DNA from: Rufibacter immobilis
GTDB taxonomy: Bacteria; Bacteroidota; Bacteroidia; Cytophagales; Hymenobacteraceae
DNA: 64,000 nt
Assembly: GCF_003721565.1 (NCBI RefSeq)
Contig: NZ_RJJE01000017.1
Coordinates: 918,636 to 982,635 of the forward strand
Reading direction: 5' to 3'
Part shown: positions 44,375 to 52,494 of the stretch, piece by piece
Layout: each line of letters begins with the position of its first letter
Position numbering within the stretch: position 1 is the first letter of the stretch
Notes under the pieces: generated by a model
The model's database searches: none
What the model saw: only the letters and a program-made list of their open reading frames with translations
What the model was told of the DNA's origin: nothing
Translations under genes and position numbers: made by a program

Positions 44375-44629
44375 CTAGTGCCTGGCTGCTTTCTCAGCTT
44401 CCTGCAAACCGTCTGGAGTGAAGCGGCAGAAGATGGACATGTCTGGCGCGTGGTCCAGCTCCACCAGATTCTTGTAGTGCAGGTCCCTGATTTCCTGCTC
44501 AATTTCGCCCAGTGACAAGCCCGGGGTCTGCGCCGAGATGGCCACCGGATCAAGAGGCCAGCTGGTTTGATCTTCCCGGTCTTTCACCAGGGCATACATT
44601 GCTTTCAATATTCTGCTTTCTTTCGCCAT
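44375..44629 (-). CDS. Small winged-helix-like protein of unknown function
   Basis: An 84-residue protein from the ATG at 44629; a TTG two codons upstream is less likely. The sequence (LKAMYALVKDREDQTS, LSLGEIEQEIRDLHYKNLVEL, FTPDGLQEAEK) reads like a winged helix in which a recognition helix leads to a T-x-x-G wing. It could be a small DNA-binding regulator. No close family recognised. Confidence 0.65.
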   Translation of the reverse strand: MAKESRILKAMYALVKDREDQTSWPLDPVAISAQTPGLSLGEIEQEIRDLHYKNLVELDHAPDMSIFCRFTPDGLQEAEKAARH

Positions 44630-44768
44630 AGCCAATAGATTTTGTCGCGTTCGTTCTTATTGTCTGGTAAGGGAGTTCCAAAAAACGGCCCCTGCTGATG
44701 TACGCAAAAACTCCCCCCATGGCCAAACAGCGCGTTATGCCGCGCATGAACGGCAAAATTGCAAGCCA

Positions 44769-44808
44769 GGGTTTAGGGGCTCTTTTTCCAAAAACAGGCC
44801 CAAAACGC
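44769..44808. repeat. Family A palindrome, copy 19
   Basis: Left arm GGTTTAGGGGCTCTTTTT, right arm AAAAACAGGCCCAAAACGC with two mismatches. Just downstream of the antiporter stop. Confidence 0.75.
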
Positions 44809-44826
44809 AGGCCCTTCGCCCGCTCC

Positions 44827-46110
44827 TTACGGTGTCTCCTGCTCCAGCTCCACAGATGGCAAGGGCTGCTTTCGGTTGAGCTTCTGGACTACCTTGCCTA
44901 AACTCAACCCCTGCACAATGATGGAGAAAAGCACCACTATGTACGTGATGGAGACAATGAAATTGCGTTCCATCCCCTGGGTTAAGGAGAGGGCCAGCGC
45001 AATGGAAATACCGCCCCTGAGTCCGCCCCAGGTCATGATGAGGAGCGTACGGCCGGGGAACTGGTGCTTGAACCGGAACAGCAGCGCCGGCAGGAACAGA
45101 GACACCAACCGAGCCAGCAACAGCAGCGCGATAGCGGCAATCCCCACATACACGAAGGCATGGTGGATGGGAATAACAATGAGTTCCAACCCAATAAGCA
45201 CAAACAACAGGGCGTTCATGATTTCATCCGTCAGCTCCCAGAACTTGTGCACGTAATCAGTGGTGGTGGCAGACATGGCGTATTCAGTGCCGCGGTTGCC
45301 AATGAACAGGCCCGCCACCACCATGGCCAAAGGGCCCGAAAAGTGCAGCAGGGGGGCCAGAGCAATACCGCCCATCACCAGCGCCAGCGTAATCAGGACC
45401 TCGGTTTGGTAATGGTCAATGGATTTCATCATGCGGTAAGCCAAGTAGCCCAGTACCACGCCCAGCAGAATTCCGCCGCCCACTTCTTCCAAGACCAGCA
45501 GCCCAATCTCTGAAGTTTCAATCTCGGAGGCGCCCTCTCGGGCGATGTTAAAAATGGTCAGGAACACGACTACCCCCACGCCATCGTTGAAAAGCGACTC
45601 CCCGGTAATGTTGGTTTCCACGGCTTCAGACACGCCCGTCTTCTTCAGGATAGACAAGACTGCAATGGGGTCTGTGGGCGAGATGAGCGCCCCAAACAGC
45701 AGGCAATGGATGAAAGGAACCGGCTGGTACAGAAACGGCACCAGGTAGTACAGCATGGCCCCCACCGCAAAAGTGGAGATAAGCGTGCCCACCGTTGCGA
45801 ACGCCAGAATAGGCACCATAGACTGCCGGAGCTTCTTCACGTCTGTGTGCAGCGCCCCGGCAAACAGCAGGAAACCCAGCATGAAATCCAGGAGGAAATC
45901 TGAGAAATCCAGTTGCGTGAGCAAAGCCCGCAGGAAATGCACCAGCGGCGAAGTTATACTTCCCGCTAAAAGAATCACCAGCGACAAAAGCAGCGACAGC
46001 ACCATTAAACCAATGGTGGCGGGTAGTTTTATAAACTTAATATTGATGAACGCCAGCACCGCAGACAGCGCGATGATGAGTGAGAACAGTTGCAGTGGCT
46101 CCACAGGCAC
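44827..46110 (-). CDS. Cation:proton antiporter, CPA1 (NhaP-like)
   Basis: A 427-residue membrane protein with about 12 hydrophobic segments. The ion-binding motifs are GALISPTDPIAVLSILKK and GESLFNDGVGVVVFL (the ND pair typical of electroneutral Na+/H+ antiporters), followed by MTWGGLRGGISIALALSL. It exchanges Na+ or K+ for protons across the inner membrane. Confidence 0.93.
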   Translation of the reverse strand: MPVEPLQLFSLIIALSAVLAFINIKFIKLPATIGLMVLSLLLSLVILLAGSITSPLVHFLRALLTQLDFSDFLLDFMLGFLLFAGALHTDVKKLRQSMVPILAFATVGTLISTFAVGAMLYYLVPFLYQPVPFIHCLLFGALISPTDPIAVLSILKKTGVSEAVETNITGESLFNDGVGVVVFLTIFNIAREGASEIETSEIGLLVLEEVGGGILLGVVLGYLAYRMMKSIDHYQTEVLITLALVMGGIALAPLLHFSGPLAMVVAGLFIGNRGTEYAMSATTTDYVHKFWELTDEIMNALLFVLIGLELIVIPIHHAFVYVGIAAIALLLLARLVSLFLPALLFRFKHQFPGRTLLIMTWGGLRGGISIALALSLTQGMERNFIVSITYIVVLFSIIVQGLSLGKVVQKLNRKQPLPSVELEQETP

Positions 46111-46206
46111 GTTGGTTTAGGTACATCTTTCCCCTCACGTACGAAAAATCTGGGTGCAATGCGGGAGATTCAGGCTAAAACCACTCCTGAATCTCACGCA
46201 CTTGTA

Positions 46207-47619
46207 CTAGTCCAGCTTCGGCTCAGGACCTCTGAACGCGTCTTTCCTGGCCACCGCCGGCAGCTTCACGGGCCGGTTTTCTTTAGCCGATTGGTAGATG
46301 GCTTCCATGATGCGGTGGTCCTGCAAACCTTCCTGCCCGGGGGTGAACGGCTCCAGGTCTTTGAGAATACACTCAGAGAAATGGTCTATCTCGGTGGCGA
46401 ACTGGTTTTTGTGCTCCATCTCTATGTCCTCCTTTTTGCCCAGCTTACCTTCGGCGCGGGAGGTTTTGAGTTGCTGGCCGGTGTAGGAAAAGGCGGGGTC
46501 CATATTGAGCCAGCCGCGTTCGCAGAGCACCCGGTAGCGGCGGCTCTCGTGGGTGTTGTAGTGGGTGGCGCAGTTGGCCACCACCCCGCTGGGGAACCGC
46601 ATCTGCCAGCTCATGAGCTCCTCCACTTCCTTGAACAGCGGGTTACCGGGCGTGCTGTACTGGTAGGCGAACACCTCCGTAGGCTCCTCACCCAGCAGAA
46701 ACCGGATGGTGTTGAGGCAGTACAGCCCAATATCGGGCAGGGCCCCGCCCCCGGCCAGCGCTTTCTTGTGCCGCCAGTGCTGCGGATTGGCAGAACTCTG
46801 GCAGTTGAACGCCTCTATGAACTTAGTTTCCCCGAATTTCTTGTCGCGCAGCAGCGTGCGGGCGTGGCGGTTAAAGGGCTCGTACTGGATGCGGTAGGCC
46901 ACCATGAGCTTGCGGTTGGCTTTCTGGCAGGCGTCAATCATGGCCTGGCACTCGGCCGAGGAATTGGCCATAGGTTTCTCGCAGAGGATGTGCTTGCCCG
47001 CCTGCGCGCCCCTAATGGTGTACTCGGCGTGCATGGAGTTGGGCAGCACAATGTAAATGGCCTGCACCTCGGGGTTGTCTTTGAGTTGGTCGTAGGTCTG
47101 GTAGCTGTAGCAGTTCTCGGGTTTGATGCCGTATTGCTGCGCCACTTTCCGCATTTTCTCGGGGCTGCCGCTCACCAGCGCCACCGGCTTGGATTTCTTG
47201 CATTGCCCGAAGGCCGGCAACAGTTCCTCCAGCGTGAGGTGCCCCAGCCCCACTAGGGCATAACCAATCCGCCGGTCGGGCGGCAAAGGCGTGGGCGTGG
47301 GTCCCGACTGGCGGTCGGCGTCTGATTTCCAGGGTTCCAGTTTGATGGGCTCTTCCAGTCCCGCCGGAATCTGCGCCGGGGGCGAAGTGGGCGGCGTTTT
47401 GGGCACGGTCTGTCCGTTGGGGGCGTTCATGGCACCTCCGGTAGTGGCGGCGGAAGCACCTGTTTCGGCTCCGGTTTCGGTGGTTTTGCAGGAGGCTACC
47501 AGCGTGCCTACCACCCCGGCGGCTACGCCTTTACCGGCCAGTTGCAGAAAACTCTTTCGGCTCAGGGGCTCGGTGAACGCATCGGGAAGAAGTTGAACGA
47601 TTCTGTCTAAAGGAAGCAT
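46207..47619 (-). CDS. Gfo/Idh/MocA-family oxidoreductase, exported
   Basis: A 470-residue NAD(P)-dependent oxidoreductase. The N-terminus SRKSFLQLAGKG followed by VVGTLVASC is a Tat-like (RK variant) lipoprotein signal. A Pro/Gly/Ala-rich linker (about 45-95) precedes the Rossmann domain (IGYALVGLGHLTLEELLPAF, CEKPMANSSAECQAMIDAC) and the C-terminal beta-sheet domain. Exported family members in Bacteroidota act on sugars or cyclitols; the substrate is unknown. Confidence 0.9.
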   Translation of the reverse strand: MLPLDRIVQLLPDAFTEPLSRKSFLQLAGKGVAAGVVGTLVASCKTTETGAETGASAATTGGAMNAPNGQTVPKTPPTSPPAQIPAGLEEPIKLEPWKSDADRQSGPTPTPLPPDRRIGYALVGLGHLTLEELLPAFGQCKKSKPVALVSGSPEKMRKVAQQYGIKPENCYSYQTYDQLKDNPEVQAIYIVLPNSMHAEYTIRGAQAGKHILCEKPMANSSAECQAMIDACQKANRKLMVAYRIQYEPFNRHARTLLRDKKFGETKFIEAFNCQSSANPQHWRHKKALAGGGALPDIGLYCLNTIRFLLGEEPTEVFAYQYSTPGNPLFKEVEELMSWQMRFPSGVVANCATHYNTHESRRYRVLCERGWLNMDPAFSYTGQQLKTSRAEGKLGKKEDIEMEHKNQFATEIDHFSECILKDLEPFTPGQEGLQDHRIMEAIYQSAKENRPVKLPAVARKDAFRGPEPKLD

Positions 47620-47783
47620 AGCGGCAGGCTAAAGGTGAAACATGCGGGCAGGCAATGGCCTTTGTCCCTTTGTTTTAACCTTCCTTCGCCAGAAAAGTTA
47701 TGTCTGCTCTTTTATAGTAGTGACCTGGCTACAGCCTTGTTCTATTTAACCCAAGTTGCGCTTTATGAAAGCAGTTGGCCCAT

Positions 47784-47870
47784 TACCCACCCCTAACCCC
47801 TCCGAGGAGGGGAATCCTCTACAAAGTTGGCGGGAAAAAGTCCCCTCCTTGGAGGGGTTAGGGGTGGGTA
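47784..47870. repeat. Family G inverted pair (GGAGGGGTTAGGGGTGGG type)
   Basis: Perfect 20-bp arms 47784-47803 and 47851-47870, each next to a smaller CCCCTCC/GGAGGGG palindrome. A one-armed relative lies at 62883-62912. Confidence 0.85.
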
Positions 47871-47974
47871 TCACAGTCAGGGGGAAACATTGCAACTTAA
47901 GTAAAGCGGAAACATCGGCTGCTGTCCGAATGGCTAGACCAGCAGAGGCAGGTGCCGTGCTCCCAAATAAACGC

Positions 47975-48020
47975 GGTGCGTTTAGGGGCTGTTTTTGGAA
48001 AAAGAGCCCCTAAACACACC
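47975..48020. repeat. Family A palindrome, copy 20
   Basis: Arms GGTGCGTTTAGGGGCT and AGCCCCTAAACACACC. It lies 20 bp beyond the MFS stop codon. Confidence 0.88.
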
Positions 48021-48040
48021 GGAAAAGAAGAAAGGAGAAA

Positions 48041-49204
48041 TTACGCTTTCCGGAGCAGGCGGCGCATGGCCCAAAGCCCCAGCAGCGGCCCCAGCGCCAG
48101 AAACAGAAACCGCCGCTCGGCCCCTGCGTAGGCCTCCACCCACTGTAAAAACTGGATGCTCACAATGGTAATGGCAAACCCGATGGAGTTGACGATGGTT
48201 AAGGCGGTGCCCTTCACGCTGCCCTCCGCCGACTGCGCCACCAGCGTAGAGAACTGCGGCGAATCCATGACCACGGCCAGCCCCCATACCACCAGCACGC
48301 CCAGAAACCACGGGAAAGGCAACTGAAAGATAACCGGCGCTACCAGGCAACACCCCAATGAAACGGCCAGTGCCACCGCCGCCGTACGGGCACTGCCCAC
48401 TTTCTCTGACAGATACCCGCCCGCCACGCAGGCCAGCGCCCCCACCGCAATAATGCTGAAAGACAGCAATGACACCGGCACCGGCGCTTCTGGATGTTGT
48501 TGCGCGTACAAGGCCAGCAGCACCGGCACCAAGGCCCAGAACGTGTACAGCTCCCACATGTGCCCGAAGTACCCGAACGCCGCCGCCCTAAAGTCTTTCT
48601 GCCGGAAAATCTGGAAAAAGGCCGAAAAGTTAGGCTGCGTGCTCCGGCTCCGGAACGGACCATCGGGTACCAGCGCAAAGACGCTTAGCCCGCCCAGCAC
48701 CGCCAGCCCGGATGTGCCCCAGATCACGTACCGCCACGGCAAGCCCTGCGTGAGCGCCTTGAGCAAATGCGGAAAGGCCGTGCCCAGCACCAGCGCCCCC
48801 ACTAGAAACCCCAGCGCTTTGCCCAGGCCGCGTTGGTGGTAATCTGCGGCTATCTTCATGCCCACGGGGTAAATGCCCGCCAGACAGAAGCCCGTCAGAA
48901 ACCGGCTCCCCAGCAAGGTAGCCAAGCCACTGGCCCCCAAGAGGCTCAGGTTGCAGCCCGCCCCCAACAACGCGCACACCAGAAACACTTTAGACGGCGA
49001 GAATCTATCTGAAATGGTAAACACCGCAAACACCAACGTGCCCAGAATAAACCCCAACTGCACAGAAGACGTGAGGTGGCTGAGTGTGCTTGCTTCTAAA
49101 TGAAACTGCGTAATAAGGTTAGGCAGCACCGCATTGCCCGCGAACCAAAGAGAGGTGCAGGCAAATTGGGCCAGGACGATGGTGGGGAGGGTGTGTTTAT
49201 CCAA
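48041..49204 (-). CDS. Major facilitator superfamily transporter
   Basis: A 387-residue 12-helix carrier (FACTSLWFAGNAVLPNLITQ, LLGSRFLTGFCLAGIYPVG, GFLVGALVLGTAFPHLL). The substrate is unknown. The start is a TTG whose first base immediately follows the stop codon of the AT-rich ATPase gene, with no upstream space of its own. This suggests that its original start or promoter was displaced, or that the two are now translated as a coupled pair. Confidence 0.88.
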   Translation of the reverse strand: MDKHTLPTIVLAQFACTSLWFAGNAVLPNLITQFHLEASTLSHLTSSVQLGFILGTLVFAVFTISDRFSPSKVFLVCALLGAGCNLSLLGASGLATLLGSRFLTGFCLAGIYPVGMKIAADYHQRGLGKALGFLVGALVLGTAFPHLLKALTQGLPWRYVIWGTSGLAVLGGLSVFALVPDGPFRSRSTQPNFSAFFQIFRQKDFRAAAFGYFGHMWELYTFWALVPVLLALYAQQHPEAPVPVSLLSFSIIAVGALACVAGGYLSEKVGSARTAAVALAVSLGCCLVAPVIFQLPFPWFLGVLVVWGLAVVMDSPQFSTLVAQSAEGSVKGTALTIVNSIGFAITIVSIQFLQWVEAYAGAERRFLFLALGPLLGLWAMRRLLRKA

Positions 49205-50455
49205 TTATAACTTAATTGCCCATCTTAAATAGAAAGCAAAGAAAGGATCTGAGATAAATAAACGTGTATCTTTTTTATCCCAATCTAATACCGGCTCACC
49301 TGTTATTTCAGATTTTGCTATCTCATCCATTTTGGTAAGAACTCGTGTGATTTCATGGCCCTGTGGAGCGTTTTCTGCCAAAACTTTCTTCAACGAACCT
49401 CTTAATTCCTCATAACTAATTTCTGTTTTCGGTCCTGTATCTGCAATTCCATGTAAAATAGCCGCATAAATATCAACTTGACTGCCGTCATGTAACTGGC
49501 GTTGTAACCTATCTGCTCTTTGCCTTGGCCCTCTTGCTAATCTTTCAAAAGCTGACTTAGAACTTATTGTTTCAACAATTTCACTAAAAAAATCTTTATA
49601 AGAAGATATTGAAAGCTTTTCAGGATTACCTAATACAGTTTCTTTTTTTCCATTGTTTTTACAAAGTCTAAGACAAAATTCCTGCATCAAATGAGGACTT
49701 CTGAAGCTTTCCTTAATCAAAGTATCAATGATTGTCGGATCACATTCAAGATTTAGTTCTTTAAATCCTTTATTAGCAATTTCAGCGAGTTCATCATCAC
49801 CCCATAGTGGTATTGATAATTGAACAACGCGCCCCGTCATTTCTGCCTCAACCTTTATTGCATCGTATGCTCTATGTGGAACAGCAAGTATAATTACTCT
49901 TAAACCATTAAATATAGGTTGTTTTAGCGATCTGATTATAGACTGTTGAATATCAGGTTTAACATAATGAAAATCATCTATTAGTAAAATAATTCCTTGC
50001 TGCTGAAGATTTTTTAAAGCTGTAACTTTAAGATTCCTAACTTTGTATGATGATTTAGATATCTCGCTTAAGTTAGTCTCTTTATCTCCTGATTTCGCTC
50101 CAAGGCTGAAAGGGCCTATATTTATTCCCCCATTAAATTCTCCAGACTCTTCAACTGAGTTCGTCTTTTTTTTTGCTGTAGAATCTTCAATATCAATATT
50201 AAGTTCTTCAAGTATATATTCCCAAAAATCAGACTCTTTTTCAATTGTTCCACCAGAAATAAATATACTAGACTCTAAAGGTAATAATCTGTTACATAAA
50301 ACAGTTTTCCCCGATTTAGTAGGTCCAGTTATAGAAATTAATTTATAACCTGTTTCAATATAGTCATTCAATTTTTCTTCTAAGGATAAGTTAAGTCTTG
50401 GATTATATGTTACAGCTGGAAATCCACCAGCAACAAACACCTCAGTAGCTTTCAT
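49205..50455 (-). CDS. AT-rich P-loop ATPase of unknown role
   Basis: A 416-residue ATPase from the ATG at 50455; an upstream extension overlaps thyA and is not family-like. Walker A is GPTKSGKT (44-51) and Walker B is IILLIDD (155-161). A sensor-like AVPHR follows (191-195), and a C-terminal winged-helix-like region ends RLFISDPFFAFYLRW. This layout matches STAND/archaeal-type ATPases with a trailing winged helix. The gene is far more AT-rich than its neighbours (14 of 60 G/C at 50161-50220, against 36 of 60 in thyA at 50941-51000), so it is probably acquired. A role as a lone defence or regulatory ATPase is speculation. Confidence 0.85.
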   Translation of the reverse strand: MKATEVFVAGGFPAVTYNPRLNLSLEEKLNDYIETGYKLISITGPTKSGKTVLCNRLLPLESSIFISGGTIEKESDFWEYILEELNIDIEDSTAKKKTNSVEESGEFNGGINIGPFSLGAKSGDKETNLSEISKSSYKVRNLKVTALKNLQQQGIILLIDDFHYVKPDIQQSIIRSLKQPIFNGLRVIILAVPHRAYDAIKVEAEMTGRVVQLSIPLWGDDELAEIANKGFKELNLECDPTIIDTLIKESFRSPHLMQEFCLRLCKNNGKKETVLGNPEKLSISSYKDFFSEIVETISSKSAFERLARGPRQRADRLQRQLHDGSQVDIYAAILHGIADTGPKTEISYEELRGSLKKVLAENAPQGHEITRVLTKMDEIAKSEITGEPVLDWDKKDTRLFISDPFFAFYLRWAIKL

Positions 50456-50495
50456 ATTTTTTAAAGTAAGTTTTAAATCAAGAAAAATAATTATC

Positions 50496-51290
50496 CTACA
50501 CCGCCACCGGCGCCTTAATCCCCGGCCACGGCTGATACTCCTCCAGCGTGAAATCCTCAAAATCAAATCCGAAAATATCCTTCACCTCGGGGTTCAGTTT
50601 CATTTTGGGTAGCGGGCGCGGTTCGCGGGTGAGTTGGAGTTGGGTTTGCTCCAGGTGGTTCGTGTAGAGGTGCGTATCGCCGCCGGTCCAGATGAACTCG
50701 CCGGGTTGCAGGTCGCAGACCTGGGCTACCATCATGGTGAGCAGCGCGTAGGAGGCAATGTTGAAGGGCACGCCTAAGAACACGTCGGCGGAGCGCTGGT
50801 AGAGCTGGCAGCTTAGTTTGCCCTCGGCTACGTAGAACTGGAAGAACGCGTGGCAGGGCGGCAGTTTCATGTTGTTGACCTCGGCCACGTTCCAGGCGCT
50901 CACAATGAGGCGTCTGCTGTCGGGGTTGCGCTTGATCTGGTCAATCACTTGGGTTATCTGGTCAATGTGGTCGCCGTCGGGCGTGGGCCAGGAACGCCAC
51001 TGGGAGCCGTACACCGGACCCAGATCGCCGTTGGCATCGGCCCATTCGTCCCAGATGCTCACGCCCCGCTCCTGCAACCACTTCACATTGGTCTCGCCGC
51101 GCAGAAACCACAGCAGTTCATAGATAATAGACTTGAGGTGCACCTTCTTGGTGGTCACCAGCGGGAAGCCTTCCTGCAAATTAAACCGCATCTGGTAACC
51201 GAACACACTCAACGTACCGGTGCCGGTACGGTCTGCTTTCTTCACGCCGTTGTCCAGAATGTGGCGCATCAAATCTAAGTAAGCCTGCAT
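50496..51290 (-). CDS. thyA: Thymidylate synthase
   Basis: A 264-residue ThyA from the ATG at 51290, the standard length. It contains [40 protein letters not shown] with the nucleophilic Cys, [23 protein letters not shown] and the C-terminal [11 protein letters not shown]. It methylates dUMP using methylenetetrahydrofolate. A dihydrofolate reductase gene, its common partner, is not adjacent; the AT-rich ATPase lies downstream instead. Confidence 0.98.
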   Translation of the reverse strand: MQAYLDLMRHILDNGVKKADRTGTGTLSVFGYQMRFNLQEGFPLVTTKKVHLKSIIYELLWFLRGETNVKWLQERGVSIWDEWADANGDLGPVYGSQWRSWPTPDGDHIDQITQVIDQIKRNPDSRRLIVSAWNVAEVNNMKLPPCHAFFQFYVAEGKLSCQLYQRSADVFLGVPFNIASYALLTMMVAQVCDLQPGEFIWTGGDTHLYTNHLEQTQLQLTREPRPLPKMKLNPEVKDIFGFDFEDFTLEEYQPWPGIKAPVAV

Positions 51291-51300
51291 TGTATTAATT

Positions 51301-51330
51301 GAGAATTGGGAATTATGAATTAGGAATGGG
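51301..51330 (-). repeat. Heptamer array E1 upstream of thyA
   Basis: About four GAATTRR-type units (GAATTGG, GAATTAT, GAATTAG, GAATGGG on the plus strand). It lies 10 nt upstream of the thyA ATG. Confidence 0.7.
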
Positions 51331-51452
51331 TGCGTACCCATTGGAGCCTTGAAGATAGGAAAAACCGCTGCTGGTTGGCTTTCTGGAGACGGGAAATTAT
51401 CAACAGCACTGGAAGAAGCGTGCCACGCTGGGTTTAACGATGCAGGCAGATG

Positions 51453-51498
51453 TTTCCGTTTTGGGTCCGTTTTAGGAAAAAGAGCCCCTAAACGGAAA
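51453..51498. repeat. Family A palindrome, copy 21
   Basis: Outer arms TTTCCGTTT and AAACGGAAA; the left inner arm is altered (TGGGTCCGTTTT). Confidence 0.75.
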
Positions 51499-51656
51499 AA
51501 GCATGGCAGGGGCCACCTCTCCTTGCGGTTGCCTTAACAGAGGAGAACACAAAGGGCAACCCCAAGGGATTGCCCCAACTTTAAATACCGTTAAAAAGGA
51601 AAACTACACAGCCGCCCCGCCCTCGCCAAAGGCGACCGAGTAAAACGGTGTTTTCT

Positions 51657-51698
51657 AATTCCTAATTCCTAATTCTTAATTCCCAATTCTTAATTCTT
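51657..51698 (+). repeat. Heptamer array E2 after the GNAT gene
   Basis: Six tandem AATTCNN units (CCT, CCT, CTT, CCC, CTT, CTT endings) running up to the GNAT stop codon. Opposite in orientation to E1. Confidence 0.85.
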
Positions 51699-51699
51699 C

Positions 51700-52137
51700 C
51701 TACTCTTCTGGCTCCACGTGTTGCCGTTCCTGTTTCTCGCTGAGGGGCCAGATAAAGGAGCTGGACTGTTTTTTCCAGCCGATGGCGCGGTAGAAATCAT
51801 CTTTGCCCGGAGCCGCGGTGAGCGTGATGAAATGGTAGTCGTCGGCTTCCAGTTTCTCGCGCAGGGTTTCCACAATGAAAGAACCAACCCCCTCACCCTG
51901 AAAATCGGGGTCCACCACAATATCGGCCAGCATGGCGTAATACCTGCCGTCGTCCACCGTGCGGCCAAAGGCCACCACCTCGTCGTCATCGTTGTAAATG
52001 AAAATAGAATAAGCGCTTTTCTCAAAGGAAGCTTTAATGTCCTCGGGCTCCCGCACTGACCACCCCACCTTCCCAAAAATATCGTCCATCTTCTTCCAGT
52101 CTATGGTAGTTAAGTCGGGGTTGAGTCTATGTTTCAT
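51700..52137 (-). CDS. GNAT-family N-acetyltransferase
   Basis: A 145-residue acetyltransferase. The acetyl-CoA site is LADIVVDPDFQGEGVGSFIVETLREKL (the Q-x-x-G-x-G/A-like loop QGEGVG), and PGKDDFYRAIGWKK is the usual C-terminal strand. The substrate is unknown. Confidence 0.9.
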   Translation of the reverse strand: MKHRLNPDLTTIDWKKMDDIFGKVGWSVREPEDIKASFEKSAYSIFIYNDDDEVVAFGRTVDDGRYYAMLADIVVDPDFQGEGVGSFIVETLREKLEADDYHFITLTAAPGKDDFYRAIGWKKQSSSFIWPLSEKQERQHVEPEE

Positions 52138-52494
52138 GGTTTTGTTTGGTTAGAGGTAGCGTACAAAACGAGCCGTACCGAGGGCGCGCCAGGGGCATTC
52201 AAACTTTCTTTGCCAGAAGGAAATCAGAAGCTGGTAGAGGCAGCTTCCGGCACCCCTTCAATGACATTTCTGGTACGGTCTTCCAAAAAAAGAGGTTATT
52301 GCGTGCAGCCCGCGGCAATGGCATGGGGTACAGGCAAGTGCCTACACCGGCTCCCAGGCGGGTTTTGCGGCGTGGCAACCCAGAAAAAGCAGTATTTAAA
52401 CCGTAAACCGATGGTTTCCCTTCCCGTTTTAGAGAAGGCTACAGATGTTCCGTTTTCTGGATATCTTCATGCCTTCACACTGTAGGTAAATTCT
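52138..52494. other. Unassigned 357-bp intergenic region
   Basis: A divergent gap between the GNAT and DUF885 genes. A 118-codon open frame crosses it, but its protein has no recognisable pattern, so I do not call a gene. No dispersed repeat is seen. Both promoters presumably lie here. Confidence 0.45.

Larger units (their letters stand above)
47620..48040. other. Spacer between the MFS and oxidoreductase genes
   Basis: 421 bp containing the family G inverted pair (47784-47870) and a family A palindrome (47975-48020). No coding signal. Confidence 0.65.
51291..51699. other. Repeat-framed spacer between the GNAT gene and thyA
   Basis: 409 bp bounded on both sides by inverted heptamer arrays (near 51301-51330 and 51657-51698) with a family A palindrome in the middle (51453-51498). 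It also has a small hairpin GGGCAA-N10-TTGCCC (51554-51575). No coding signal. Confidence 0.7.

Noticed and set aside
44152-44421. 89-codon open frame with a lipoprotein-like segment LVLTACTANP
   Set aside because: Its first and last parts are family A palindromes and its end overlaps the opposite-strand small gene. The lipobox resemblance is probably chance.
49205-50566. Upstream extension of the AT-rich ATPase to 50566
   Set aside because: The extra 37 residues are Arg-rich, translated from the 3' end of thyA in another frame, and unlike the AT-rich gene body.
52129-52485. 118-codon open frame between the GNAT and DUF885 genes
   Set aside because: Overlaps the GNAT start, no family pattern, no credible initiation context; more likely promoter DNA.
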